This document shows, piece by piece, positions 20,419 through 29,194 of a DNA stretch of 64,000 bases (positions are counted from its first letter, which is position 1; every line of letters begins with the position of its first letter). The notes under the pieces are model-generated. The model worked only from the letters and a program-made list of their open reading frames with translations. It searched no databases and was not told the origin of the DNA. This stretch comes from Alphaproteobacteria bacterium (GTDB lineage: Bacteria > Pseudomonadota > Alphaproteobacteria > Rhizobiales > Devosiaceae), in assembly GCA_018828145.1 (NCBI GenBank), contig JAHJWO010000053.1, positions 184,828 to 248,827 of the forward strand, given 5' to 3'. The position numbers and the translations under genes are program-made.

Positions 20419-21294
20419 ATGAATATCGGTTTCATCGGCCTCGGCGTCATGGGCCGCCCCATGGCGGAACACCTGATTGCCGCCGGACACAGCCTTGTTT
20501 TGCACCGGGTCAAGGATGCATCGCAGCATCTGGTGGACAAGGGTGGCAAGCCCCTCGACAGCGCTAGGGCGGTTGCCGAGGCCAGCGACATCATCATCCT
20601 GATGCTGCCTGATACGCCGGATGTGGAGGCCGTGCTGTTCGGCGCCGACGGCGTCGCTGCCGGCCTTGGCGCCGGCAAGCTCGTCATCGACATGAGTTCG
20701 ATCTCCCCCGTTGCGACCAAGGATTTTGCCAGGCGCATCGAGGCGCTCGGCTGCGACTATCTCGATGCCCCCGTCTCGGGCGGGGAAGTCGGCGCAAGGA
20801 ATGCCGCGCTGACCATCATGGTCGGCGGCCGGCAGGAGGTGTTCGACAAGGCCCTGCCCCTGCTCCAGCTCATGGGCAAGAACATCACCCTGGTCGGGGG
20901 CAATGGCGATGGCCAGACGGCCAAGGTCGCCAACCAGATCATCGTCGGCCTCAATATCGAGGCTGTCGCCGAGGCGCTGCTCTTTGCCAAGAAGGCCGGC
21001 GCCGATCCCGCCAAGGTGCGCGAAGCGCTGATGGGGGGCTTCGCCGCGTCCCGCGTGCTGGAGGTGCATGGCGAACGCATGATCAAGCGGACCTTCGATC
21101 CGGGCTTCCGCATTCGCCTCCACCGCAAGGACCTCTCGCTGGCCGTCGATGCCGCCAAGGCGCTCGACATCGCTTTGCCCAATGCCGTTGCGACGCAGCA
21201 ACTGATGAATGCCGCCATCGCCCGCGGCGACGGCGACAAGGACCATTCCGCCCTGATCCGAACCCTGGAGGCGCTGGCCGGCGACGACAGCTAG
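20419..21294 (+). CDS. glxR: 2-hydroxy-3-oxopropionate (tartronate semialdehyde) reductase family
   Basis: A 291-residue beta-hydroxyacid dehydrogenase. The NAD(P)-binding motif GFIGLGVMGRPMA opens the protein, the substrate-binding motif DAPVSGGEVGA sits at about 116-126, and the catalytic Lys lies in GQTAKVANQIIVG (about 170). The reaction would be NAD(P)H-dependent reduction of tartronate semialdehyde to D-glycerate. It directly follows hyi, which would supply the substrate. A related 3-hydroxyisobutyrate-type activity is possible, but the context favours GlxR/GarR. Confidence 0.87.
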   Translation: MNIGFIGLGVMGRPMAEHLIAAGHSLVLHRVKDASQHLVDKGGKPLDSARAVAEASDIIILMLPDTPDVEAVLFGADGVAAGLGAGKLVIDMSSISPVATKDFARRIEALGCDYLDAPVSGGEVGARNAALTIMVGGRQEVFDKALPLLQLMGKNITLVGGNGDGQTAKVANQIIVGLNIEAVAEALLFAKKAGADPAKVREALMGGFAASRVLEVHGERMIKRTFDPGFRIRLHRKDLSLAVDAAKALDIALPNAVATQQLMNAAIARGDGDKDHSALIRTLEALAGDDS

Positions 21295-21381
21295 CTCCAG
21301 CCCTCTGCCCTGTCCCAACCCACCAACGGCGATGCCACCGCGTCGCTGCATGACGAACCATTGCCGCAAGGAAGCCAGACC

Positions 21382-23490
21382 ATGCCTCTCGACAAGCTCC
21401 CGCAGATCCCGTTCGGCGCGGTCTATTTCCGCAAGTCCAACCCGCCCAAGGCCGATTGGGAGCGTGACTATGGCGTCGCCTCAGAAGATGGACTCAATGT
21501 CTTCCGTCACTGGTTCATGTGGGCGGCCATCGAGCGCAAGCCGGGCGTGTATGACTGGGAAGACTATGACCGCCAGATGGACCTGGCGGCCAAGAACGGC
21601 ATCAAGACCATCATTGCCGAGCTGACCCATACCGTCCCTGACTGGGCCTATCGCCAGTGGTCCCATGCCCGGCAGGTGCGTGCCGATGGTCGGCCGATGA
21701 CGTCCAATATGGGCGTCAGCTCCGCGACGGGCGGCTTCTCCAACAATGGCGGCGGCGCTGGCGCCCTGACCATGAACGCGCCCGAGGTCAAGGAGGCCGT
21801 CGGCGCCTTCCTCAAGGCCCTGGCCACGCGCTACAAGGGCCATCCGGGCCTGCTCGGCTATGATGTGTGGAACGAGGTCAACTACGCCGCCGACGTCGAT
21901 TTTTCCGACTATATGAAGGCGGACTTCCGCCTCTGGCTCCAGGCCAAGTATGGCGATCTCGATACGCTGGCCCAGGCCTGGTACCGCTATTCCTATGCCG
22001 AGTGGGACGATATCGAGCCCCCGCATGAAGTGGCTGCCTATCCAGAGAACCTCGACTGGCTCGAGTTCAAGCGGCAGAACTACTACGACCAGATGCAATT
22101 CAAGATCGACACGATCCGCGGCATCGATTCCGACTGCCTGATCGCCGCGCATGGCGTCGGCGGGGCCATTCCCAACATGGCCGCCAATGGCTCGGATGAC
22201 TGGCTCGCGGCCTCGAAGGTCGAGCTCTACGGTCTCACCTGGGTGCCCAGCCGCCGCGGCTTCAAGCCATGGCAGAACTTCTTCGGCCCCGACCTGACGC
22301 GGGCCGCGGCGCGCGGCAAGCCATGGTGGCATGCCGAGCGTCCGGGTGGGCCACTCTGGCTGCAGCCGCAGGTGCTGGGACGCGACAAGGAAGACGGTCG
22401 CGTCATGGACCCCGAGGATATTCGCACCCTCACCATGACCTCGTTTGCCGCGGGCGCCACCGGCGTGCTCAACCTGCGCTATCGCCCCCTGCTCGATGGG
22501 CCGCTGTTCGGTGCCTTCGGCTCCTATGGCATGGACGGCTCGCGCACGCCGCGCTCGGACATGGCCAGCGCCATCGGCAAATGGGCGAATGCGCCCGAAC
22601 AGAAGCCGCTCTTCGCGGCCAAGCCGGTCAAGGGCGACATTGCCATCCTGGTGATTCCGGAGGCGCAGGCCTGGGACTATCTGCTCAACCACCACCACAA
22701 GCCCGAGACCTATCGTGAGGCCATGTGGGGCGCCTATCGCGGCTTCTTCGACAATGGCATTCAGGCCGACTGGGTGCATATCGACCACATTGCAGACTAT
22801 GACACCATCTACGCCCCCTACCCGATCATGCTCACCGCCGAACATGCCAAGGCCCTGGCGGCTTGGGTCGAGGCCGGCGGGACGCTGATCTCGGAAGCGA
22901 CGCCGGGCTATTTCGGTGATCGCGGCAAGGTCGGCACGGTCCAGCCAAACAACGGGCTGGATGCCGTGTTCGGCGTCCACGAGGACGAGGTCGAATTCAT
23001 GCCCGATATCGGCGACCGCATCCATTTCGCGCTTGATGGCAGGCCCGTCCAGGGTGGCGGCTTCCTGCAGTCCTATCGGGTCACCACCGGCAGCGGCCGC
23101 GGCAGCTTCGCCGATGGCCGCCTGGCCGTGGTGGAAAACCGCTTTGGCGCCGGCAAGACGATGCTGGTCGGCACCCATCCGGGCATTGCCTATTTCAAGA
23201 CCAGTGGTGCCGACAATCTGCGCTACTTCGCCGACGCCTTTGCCTGGACTGGCAAGACACAGCAGGTGCAATTGTCCAACCCCGCTCTTCAGGCGCGCCT
23301 GCATGAGGGGCCAGCCGGCAGGATACTCTGGGTGATCAATTCCACGCGGGAAGCCCAGCAGGCGACGCTATCCGTCGGCTCGGGCGAAGCAACGCTGGGA
23401 ACCATGTACTGGGCGGGCTCCGGCGCATCCGCCAGCGGCACCAGCATTACCGTGCCACCGCGCGATGCAGTGGTGGTTCAGCTGCTCTGA
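21382..23490 (+). CDS. Beta-galactosidase, glycoside hydrolase family 42
   Basis: A 702-residue GH42 enzyme. The acid/base Glu is E165 in GYDVWNEVNYA and the likely nucleophile is E319 in PWWHAERPGG. A beta-galactosidase trimerisation domain follows (about 410-610; PYPIMLTAEHAKALAAWVEAGG), then a small C-terminal beta domain. The ATG at 21382 has an AAGGA site 9-10 nt upstream; an in-frame TTG at 21361 is less likely. No signal peptide, so it acts on imported substrate. It is the last gene of the operon that began at 11588. True specificity could be beta-galactoside or a related alpha-L-arabinoside. Confidence 0.93.
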   Translation: MPLDKLPQIPFGAVYFRKSNPPKADWERDYGVASEDGLNVFRHWFMWAAIERKPGVYDWEDYDRQMDLAAKNGIKTIIAELTHTVPDWAYRQWSHARQVRADGRPMTSNMGVSSATGGFSNNGGGAGALTMNAPEVKEAVGAFLKALATRYKGHPGLLGYDVWNEVNYAADVDFSDYMKADFRLWLQAKYGDLDTLAQAWYRYSYAEWDDIEPPHEVAAYPENLDWLEFKRQNYYDQMQFKIDTIRGIDSDCLIAAHGVGGAIPNMAANGSDDWLAASKVELYGLTWVPSRRGFKPWQNFFGPDLTRAAARGKPWWHAERPGGPLWLQPQVLGRDKEDGRVMDPEDIRTLTMTSFAAGATGVLNLRYRPLLDGPLFGAFGSYGMDGSRTPRSDMASAIGKWANAPEQKPLFAAKPVKGDIAILVIPEAQAWDYLLNHHHKPETYREAMWGAYRGFFDNGIQADWVHIDHIADYDTIYAPYPIMLTAEHAKALAAWVEAGGTLISEATPGYFGDRGKVGTVQPNNGLDAVFGVHEDEVEFMPDIGDRIHFALDGRPVQGGGFLQSYRVTTGSGRGSFADGRLAVVENRFGAGKTMLVGTHPGIAYFKTSGADNLRYFADAFAWTGKTQQVQLSNPALQARLHEGPAGRILWVINSTREAQQATLSVGSGEATLGTMYWAGSGASASGTSITVPPRDAVVVQLL

Positions 23491-23513
23491 GACGACAGCG
23501 CTGCAGGCCTGTG

Positions 23514-23546
23514 CAAACAAAAACGGCTGCCCCGAGGGGCAGCCGT
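23514..23546 (-). terminator. Intrinsic terminator of the outer-membrane protein gene
   Basis: ACGGCTGCCCC (23523-23533) pairs perfectly with GGGGCAGCCGT (23536-23546). Read on the minus strand, the stem runs into TTTTTGTTTGC. It lies 27 bp past the stop of the leftward outer-membrane gene and also faces the end of the GH42 operon. Confidence 0.9.
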
Positions 23547-23572
23547 CAAACCGTTCAAGTCGATGGTTCGAC

Positions 23573-24154
23573 TTAGAAGTGGTAGTACACGCCGACGGTT
23601 GCCTTGGCCGTTTCGAAGAACGGGTCAGCAGCGCCGTCGAAGTCACCCTGGCCAACCAGTTCACCGCGAACGGAGATCGAGTCGGTCACAGCCAGTTCGA
23701 CGCCGCCGCCGAGCTGGTAAACGCCCTGGTTGAAACCAGTGCGGTTGTTGGTGCCGACGCCACCGATGGCATAGACGAGGACCGAATCGGTCACAACGGC
23801 ACCAGCACGCAGGTTGGCGAAGAATTCGCCGGTGCTGAACGAGTTGTTCCAGATGTAGTCGCCAGTGACTTCAACGCCGACCAGCAGAGGATCCATCGGC
23901 AGGAAGTTCACACCGGCCGCAACGCCGAGCACGCCAGAGGTCAGGCTAACCGGAGCGTATCCGGCATAGAGGCTAGCGTCGGAACCGGTGAACTGGCCAC
24001 CAGCGCGAGCACCGACATAGAGACCTTCCCAATCGAAGCCAGCAGCTTCATAGATCGGCTCGGGAGTGGTCGGGATGATGAGATCGGCGGCCTGAGCAGC
24101 AACAGAACCGAGAGCGGCGATCGAGACGCCGATGAGAAGAGCACGTACAGACAT
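23573..24154 (-). CDS. Small outer-membrane beta-barrel protein (Omp25/31-like)
   Basis: 193 residues. A signal peptide (ALLIGVSIAALGSVAAQAA) is followed by a tyrosine/glycine-rich barrel with alternating hydrophobic strands, and the chain ends in YYHF; a terminal Phe is the usual BAM recognition signal. Similar porin-family proteins of Hyphomicrobiales are abundant surface proteins. It is a monocistronic gene with a strong terminator and a GGGAGAAGGA ribosome-binding site. No catalytic role is suggested. Confidence 0.87.
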   Translation of the reverse strand: MSVRALLIGVSIAALGSVAAQAADLIIPTTPEPIYEAAGFDWEGLYVGARAGGQFTGSDASLYAGYAPVSLTSGVLGVAAGVNFLPMDPLLVGVEVTGDYIWNNSFSTGEFFANLRAGAVVTDSVLVYAIGGVGTNNRTGFNQGVYQLGGGVELAVTDSISVRGELVGQGDFDGAADPFFETAKATVGVYYHF

Positions 24155-24656
24155 TTAAAGACTCCTGGGAGAAGGAACCCGCAATATCGCCCGGGGGAGT
24201 CGGATGCACAAGGGCGCGTCGGCCCTGGCCTGCACAAGCGGACCGTCATGTTGCCCAAAAGTCTCAGTGCGATATCGCCCCGCGAAGGTGCGAACCCTCG
24301 CGAGCCATGGCCAAGTCTATTGGTATTCAGAACTCTTTTTCGAAGCTAGCCCAGCTTTTCGGGCAAGGCAACGGTCCGCGCTGCGGGGCCGCAATTGGGC
24401 TCACGGCCCTGCAACGCAAGACTCCCACCGCGCAGAGCCGATAAAATCACACCGGCGCTGCTTGATAACCAGCATCGACCTTGCCACACGGTGCGCCGCG
24501 CCCTCCAATCTTGGCATCGGCAACTCCTGGCCTGGCCAATTGGAGCATGCGCACGCGACTCACCCCGGGGAAGAGAAACATCCTTCCAGGTGGTTGAAAC
24601 CGGCCGCCCGCGAGCGCAGCTTCCACCCCAGATGTTTGCGTTCGTAGGAGAACAAA
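24155..24656. other. 502-bp divergent intergenic region without a supported gene
   Basis: Separates the outer-membrane protein gene from the amino-acid transporter. Open frames here lack ribosome-binding sites and family features. I see a loosely repeated GCRATATCGCCC motif at 24181 and 24278 and a weak promoter-like AT-rich stretch near 24315-24355. Two divergent promoters must lie here. Confidence 0.5.
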
Positions 24657-25430
24657 ATGAAGCTCTCGAAGTCGTTGCTGGCCATTGGCCTGGTGCAGTT
24701 GGCCCTGGCGACACCAGTGCTCGCGCAGTCTGCGCTCGACCAGATCAAAGAGGCCGGCGTGCTGCGGATCGGGACCGAAGGCACCTATGCGCCCTTTACC
24801 TTCCATGATGCGTCAGGCGCACTGGTGGGCTTCGATGTCGAGATCGGCCGCGAGGTTGCCGAGCGGCTGGGCGTGGAAGCCGAGTTCGTTGAAGGCCCCT
24901 GGGATGGCCTGATCGCAGGCATCGATGCCAATCGCTATGACGTGGTGATCAACCAGGTCGGCATCAACGAAGAGCGTCAGGCCAAGTACGACTTCTCCGA
25001 GCCCTATATCGCCTCCAAGGCCGCGCTCGTGGTCAAGGGCGACAATGCCGACATTGCCAGCTTTGAAGACCTGGCGGGCAAGCGCTCGGCGCAGACGCTG
25101 ACCAGCAATTATGGCAAGCTGGCCGAAAGCTATGGCGCCGAGATCGTGCCGACCGAAGGGTTCGACCAGTCCATCGCACTCGTGCTGCAGGGCCGCGCCG
25201 ATGCGACCATTAATGACAGCCTGTCCTTCTTCGATTTCAAGAAGCAGCAGCCGGACGCCGATGTGAAGATCGCCGCCACCGAAGCGGATGCCGACTTCTC
25301 GGGCGTGCTGCTGGCCAAGGGCAAGCCGGAGCTGCTTGAGGCGATCAACACCGCCCTTGCCGCCATCAAGGACGATGGCACCTATGCCGAAATCTCGCAG
25401 AAATATTTCGGTGAGGACGTCTCGCAGTAG
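24657..25430 (+). CDS. Polar amino-acid ABC transporter substrate-binding protein
   Basis: A 257-residue family-3 periplasmic receptor. Signal peptide (LLAIGLVQLALATPVLAQ), then the typical GVLRIGTEGTYAPFTF opening, the family motif GFDVEIGREVAERLG, and KYDFSEPYI. The layout resembles FliY/TcyJ cystine-binding proteins, but the ligand is not fixed by sequence. Ribosome-binding site AGGAG lies 6 nt before the ATG. It heads a three-gene cassette with permease and ATPase, and a terminator-like hairpin follows it. Confidence 0.93.
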   Translation: MKLSKSLLAIGLVQLALATPVLAQSALDQIKEAGVLRIGTEGTYAPFTFHDASGALVGFDVEIGREVAERLGVEAEFVEGPWDGLIAGIDANRYDVVINQVGINEERQAKYDFSEPYIASKAALVVKGDNADIASFEDLAGKRSAQTLTSNYGKLAESYGAEIVPTEGFDQSIALVLQGRADATINDSLSFFDFKKQQPDADVKIAATEADADFSGVLLAKGKPELLEAINTALAAIKDDGTYAEISQKYFGEDVSQ

Positions 25431-25455
25431 CCTTGTCTGCCAGGGCTGTTTACAA

Positions 25456-25489
25456 GGATCGACCGAAGGTTTCGGCCGATCCTTTTTTC
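25456..25489 (+). terminator. Terminator/attenuator after the amino-acid binding-protein gene
   Basis: GGATCG-A-CCGAA / TTCGG-C-CGATCC forms a 12-position stem with one mismatch and a 3-nt loop, followed by TTTTTTC. It lies 26 bp after the binding-protein stop and before the permease start. Partial read-through would give more receptor than permease. Confidence 0.85.
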
Positions 25490-25509
25490 ATGAATGACGG
25501 AATCGCCTG

Positions 25510-26190
25510 ATGCCGCAATGGCTCTCCCTGATGATCGAGTCGCTGCCGTCACTGCTGTGGGCCTGCATGGTCTTCACGGTGCCGCTGACGCTGTTGTCCT
25601 TCGCGCTTGGCCTGGGCGTCGGCTTCGTGGTCGCGCTGACGCGCCTGTTTGCTCCCGGCCCCCTGGTGATGCTGGTCCGCTTCTATGTGTGGATCATCCG
25701 CGGCACGCCGCTCTTGGTGCAGCTGTTCCTGATTTTTTATGGCCTGCCTAGCGTCGGCATCGTGCTCGATGCCTTCCCCGCGGCGCTGATCGGCTTCACG
25801 CTCAATGTGGGCGCCTATACGTCCGAGATCATACGGGCGGTGCTGGTCTCTGTTCCCAAGGGACAGTGGGAAGCGGCCTATTCGATCGGCATGACCTGGC
25901 GCCAGGCCATGTATCGCACCATCCTGCCCCAGGCCGGTCGGATCGCCGTGCCGCCGCTCTCCAACACCTTCATTTCCCTGGTCAAGGATACCTCGCTGGC
26001 CGCCGCGATCACGGTCCCCGAACTGTTCCGGGCCGGGCAGCGCATCGTCGCCACCAGCTATGAGCCGCTGATCCTCTATGTCGAGGTGGCGCTCATCTAT
26101 CTCGTGGTCAGCTCAGTCCTTTCCAGCCTGCAGGCGCGGCTCGAAAAGCGGCTCTCCCGCTACGGCGGCTATATCGAGGCAGCGTCGTGA
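25510..26190 (+). CDS. Polar amino-acid ABC transporter permease
   Basis: A 226-residue HisM/YecS-type permease with about five TM helices. It carries the family segments WIIRGTPLLVQLFLIFYGLP and the EAA loop AYSIGMTWRQAMYRTILPQA, and TSLAAAITVPEL near the end. It probably forms a homodimer. Its TGA overlaps the GTG start of the ATPase, so translation is coupled. Confidence 0.95.
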   Translation: MPQWLSLMIESLPSLLWACMVFTVPLTLLSFALGLGVGFVVALTRLFAPGPLVMLVRFYVWIIRGTPLLVQLFLIFYGLPSVGIVLDAFPAALIGFTLNVGAYTSEIIRAVLVSVPKGQWEAAYSIGMTWRQAMYRTILPQAGRIAVPPLSNTFISLVKDTSLAAAITVPELFRAGQRIVATSYEPLILYVEVALIYLVVSSVLSSLQARLEKRLSRYGGYIEAAS

Positions 26191-26942
26191 TTACCCTCGA
26201 GCACATCCACAAGAGCTTTCAGGACAACCACGTTCTCAAGGGTGTCAGCCTGGTTGTCCCCGAGGGCGGTGTCACCGCGCTGATCGGCGCTTCGGGCAGC
26301 GGCAAGAGCACGCTGCTGCGCTGCGTCAACCTGCTGGAAGTTCCGCAATCGGGCCGCGTGCGCATCGACGATGCGGTCATTGACTTCTCCCCCGGCGGCA
26401 AGGTCCCCCGCAATGCGATCCTGGCGCTGCGGCGCAAGACGGGCATGGTGTTCCAGAACTTCCAGCTCTTTCCCCACCTGACGGCGCTGGAAAACGTCAT
26501 GGAAAGCCTGGTCACCGTCTTGAAGTGGCCGCAGGAGAAGGCGCGTGCCCGCGCCATGGAGCTGCTGGAAAAGGTGGGCATGGTGGCCAAGGCCGATGCC
26601 TGGCCCGCCAATCTCTCCGGTGGCCAGCAGCAGCGCGTGGCGATTGCCCGGGCGCTGGCCCCCACGCCCAAGGTGCTGCTCTGCGACGAACCGACTTCGG
26701 CGCTCGATCCGCAGCTGGCGGTAGAAGTGGTCGAGGTGCTGGCGCAGTTGGCGCGCGAGGGCACGACCATGCTCATGGCCACCCATGACCTGCGGCTTGC
26801 CGCCACCATTGCCAGCAATGTCGTCTTCCTCGACAGCGGCGACATCGTCGAGGCCGGCCCTGCCCGACAGGTCTTCGGCGCCCCGGCAGACGAGCGCACC
26901 AAGCGGTTCGTCTCCACCCTGACTGCACAGACAACGCTCTAG
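26187..26942 (+). CDS. Polar amino-acid ABC transporter ATP-binding protein
   Basis: A 251-residue GlnQ/HisP-type ATPase: Walker A GASGSGKS, Q-loop VFQNFQLFPHLTALENV, signature LSGGQQQRVAIARAL, Walker B VLLCDEPTSALDP and switch His in MATHDL. GTG start overlapping the permease stop by 4 bp. Completes the three-part importer that begins at 24657. Confidence 0.96.
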   Translation: MITLEHIHKSFQDNHVLKGVSLVVPEGGVTALIGASGSGKSTLLRCVNLLEVPQSGRVRIDDAVIDFSPGGKVPRNAILALRRKTGMVFQNFQLFPHLTALENVMESLVTVLKWPQEKARARAMELLEKVGMVAKADAWPANLSGGQQQRVAIARALAPTPKVLLCDEPTSALDPQLAVEVVEVLAQLAREGTTMLMATHDLRLAATIASNVVFLDSGDIVEAGPARQVFGAPADERTKRFVSTLTAQTTL

Positions 26943-27072
26943 GAGGCCTGGCGGCCCCGGTCAGGACCGCTTCAACTTCCATACGAGCGGGTTGCACTGT
27001 CGGACAACTTCGCGCAAAACGGGGCGGACGGCATTCGCCGCCCCCTCATCCGCCAGCTCCAGGAACACTCTC

Positions 27073-28398
27073 ATGGTCGGAACCATTCTCATTTTGCTCG
27101 TGCTTGCGGCACTGGTCGCGGCTGCGGTCTGGTACTGGATCATGGAGTATCCCCGCCATCCGCGCCATCACGTGCCCGTCTATGGCACCGCGCCGCAGAT
27201 TCCCGAGGCGCATCCCCAGGGCGGCATGCCGACCCTCAAGATGCCGACCGCCAAAGGCTGGGCGCCGGGCGACAAGCCAACGCCGGCGCCGGGCCTTTCG
27301 GTCAGCGCCCTTGCCATGCAGTTCCAGCATTGCCGCTGGATCTATGTGCTGCCCAATGGCGACGTGCTCGTCGCCGAAGCGTCTTCGGAAGCTGGCCGCG
27401 TCAAGTCGCTGATGGATCTGGCCACCGTGCACACCATGAAGCGTGCGGGCGCGATCTATCCCAGCGCCAACCGCATCATCCTGCTGCGCGATGCCGATGG
27501 CGATGGCGTGCCCGAGATTCGCGAGACCTTCCTTGAAAATCTCAGCCAGCCCTTCGGCATGGCGCTGGTCGGCGACACCTTCTATGTCGGCAATACCGAC
27601 AGCGTCATGGCCTTTCCCTATGAGACCGGCCAGACCCGGATCACCGCGCCCGGCCGCAAGCTGACCGACCTCAAGCCCGGCGGTCACTGGACGCGCAATC
27701 TCATGGCCAGCGCCGACGGCACCAAGCTGTTCATCGGCGTGGGCTCGCAGAGCAATATCGCCGAAGGCGGCTTCGACGTCGAAGTGGACCGTGCCGCCAT
27801 CCTCGAGCTCGACCTCGTCACCGGCCAGCGCCGCACCTTTGCCGGCGGCCTGCGCAATCCGGTCGGCATGGCTTTCGAGCCCACCACCGGTTCGCTCTGG
27901 ACCGTCGTCAACGAGCGCGATGGCCTCGGAGATGAAACCCCACCCGATTACCTGACCTCGGTCAAGGATGGCGGCTTTTACGGCTGGCCCTACTCCTACT
28001 GGGGCAAGATCGTTGATGACCGCGTCACCCCGCAGGATCCGGCGCTGGTCGCCAGCGCCATCGCGCCCGATTTCGCGCTCGGCGGCCATACGGCGTCGCT
28101 TGGCCTCTGCTGGCTGCCCGAAGGCACCCTGCCCGGCTATCCGGCCGGCATGGTCATCGGCCAGCATGGCTCTTGGAACCGCAGCAAGCTCAGCGGCTAC
28201 CGGGTGGTGCTGGTGCCCTTTGCCGATGGCAAGCCCACCGGCCAGCCGCCGATCGACCTGCTGACCGGCTTCCTCGCACCCGACGAAAAGCACTCCAATG
28301 GTCGCCCGGTCGGTGTCGCCCTGGCCAAGGACGGTGCCCTCCTGGTCGCCGATGACGTCGGCCACGCCATTTGGCGCGTGACGCCGGCAGCGCGCTAG
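27073..28398 (+). CDS. Membrane-anchored PQQ-dependent sugar (sorbosone-type) dehydrogenase
   Basis: About 441 residues. One N-terminal TM helix (TILILLVLAALVAAAVWYWI) anchors a six-bladed beta-propeller of the sGDH/L-sorbosone dehydrogenase family in the periplasm. Visible landmarks are ILLRDADGDGVPEIRETFL, QPFGMALVGDTFYVGNTDS, FAGGLRNPVGMAFEP and VNERDGLGDETPPDYL (calcium/PQQ-side loops). It would oxidise a sugar or aldehyde and pass electrons to the respiratory chain. I chose the ATG at 27073, with AGGA 8 nt upstream; an in-frame start at 26992 lacks a site. It lies between two ABC systems on the same strand and may supply or process a solute for one of them. Confidence 0.85.
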   Translation: MVGTILILLVLAALVAAAVWYWIMEYPRHPRHHVPVYGTAPQIPEAHPQGGMPTLKMPTAKGWAPGDKPTPAPGLSVSALAMQFQHCRWIYVLPNGDVLVAEASSEAGRVKSLMDLATVHTMKRAGAIYPSANRIILLRDADGDGVPEIRETFLENLSQPFGMALVGDTFYVGNTDSVMAFPYETGQTRITAPGRKLTDLKPGGHWTRNLMASADGTKLFIGVGSQSNIAEGGFDVEVDRAAILELDLVTGQRRTFAGGLRNPVGMAFEPTTGSLWTVVNERDGLGDETPPDYLTSVKDGGFYGWPYSYWGKIVDDRVTPQDPALVASAIAPDFALGGHTASLGLCWLPEGTLPGYPAGMVIGQHGSWNRSKLSGYRVVLVPFADGKPTGQPPIDLLTGFLAPDEKHSNGRPVGVALAKDGALLVADDVGHAIWRVTPAAR

Positions 28399-28420
28399 GC
28401 CGGCGCACGGTCCGTCCCGG

Positions 28421-29161
28421 ATGATCGCGCTCTATCGCGTGCTGGTCTTGGTCGGGCTGATTGGCCTCTGGTGGCTCATTTCGCTGCAGGTGGGCGGGGT
28501 TATCATACCCAGCCCACCGGCGACCTTGGGCGCCGCGCAGATGCTGCTGGCCGAGGGCCGGCTGCTCCCCGCGCTCGGCGATAGTCTCATCACCTTCCTG
28601 GGCGGCTATGGGCTCGCCATTATCGTCGCCATTCCCTTCGGCCTGCTCATGGGGGCCTTCGCCCCGGTCGGCAAGACGCTCGAAGTCTATGTCTTTGCCC
28701 TGGCCGCCACCCCGCGCGTCGCTTTCGTGCCGCTGATCATCGTCTTTCTGGGCCTGGGCGTCGAAGCCAAGATCTTCATCGTCTTTCTCGGCGCCATCAT
28801 GCCCATCCTGATCAACACCTATGCCGGTGTGCTCGCCACCGATCGGGACCTGCTGGAAATGGCGCAGTCGGTGCGCGCGGGACGGGTCGAGACCTTCCGC
28901 CGCATCGTGCTGCCGGGCGCCGTGCCCTTCATCATTGCCGGCCTGCGCCTGGGCGCCACGATCGGGCTCATCAACACGGTGGTGGCCGAGCTCTACACCG
29001 CCGTGCGCGGGCTGGGCGGCCTTTTGGCGCTCTACGGCAATACCTTCCGCATGGCCGAATATTTCGTGATCGTCCTCATGCTGGCCTGCATTGGCGTCCT
29101 GGTCGCCGAAGGGCTGCGCCTCGCTGAAAAACGGCTGGTGCGCTGGAAGTCCGGCAGCTAA
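28421..29161 (+). CDS. ABC transporter permease, SsuC/TauC-type
   Basis: A 246-residue permease of the nitrate/sulfonate/taurine group with six predicted TM helices. The coupling loop is MAQSVRAGRVETFRRIVLPGAVPFIIAGLR (about 146-175; first 20 residues are diagnostic). It begins 22 bp after the dehydrogenase stop. Its binding protein and ATPase follow, so the cassette is permease-receptor-ATPase. Substrate unknown. Confidence 0.93.
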   Translation: MIALYRVLVLVGLIGLWWLISLQVGGVIIPSPPATLGAAQMLLAEGRLLPALGDSLITFLGGYGLAIIVAIPFGLLMGAFAPVGKTLEVYVFALAATPRVAFVPLIIVFLGLGVEAKIFIVFLGAIMPILINTYAGVLATDRDLLEMAQSVRAGRVETFRRIVLPGAVPFIIAGLRLGATIGLINTVVAELYTAVRGLGGLLALYGNTFRMAEYFVIVLMLACIGVLVAEGLRLAEKRLVRWKSGS

Positions 29162-29194
29162 TCCACATCAAATCCCAACAGGCCCAAACCACCC

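Noticed and set aside
21481..23304. Open frame of 607 codons opposite the GH42 gene
   Set aside because: Antisense shadow with no ribosome-binding site and no recognisable domain.
24204..24647. Overlapping small open frames in the gap between the outer-membrane gene and the amino-acid receptor
   Set aside because: No ribosome-binding sites, no signal peptide or domain, and frames on both strands of similar quality.
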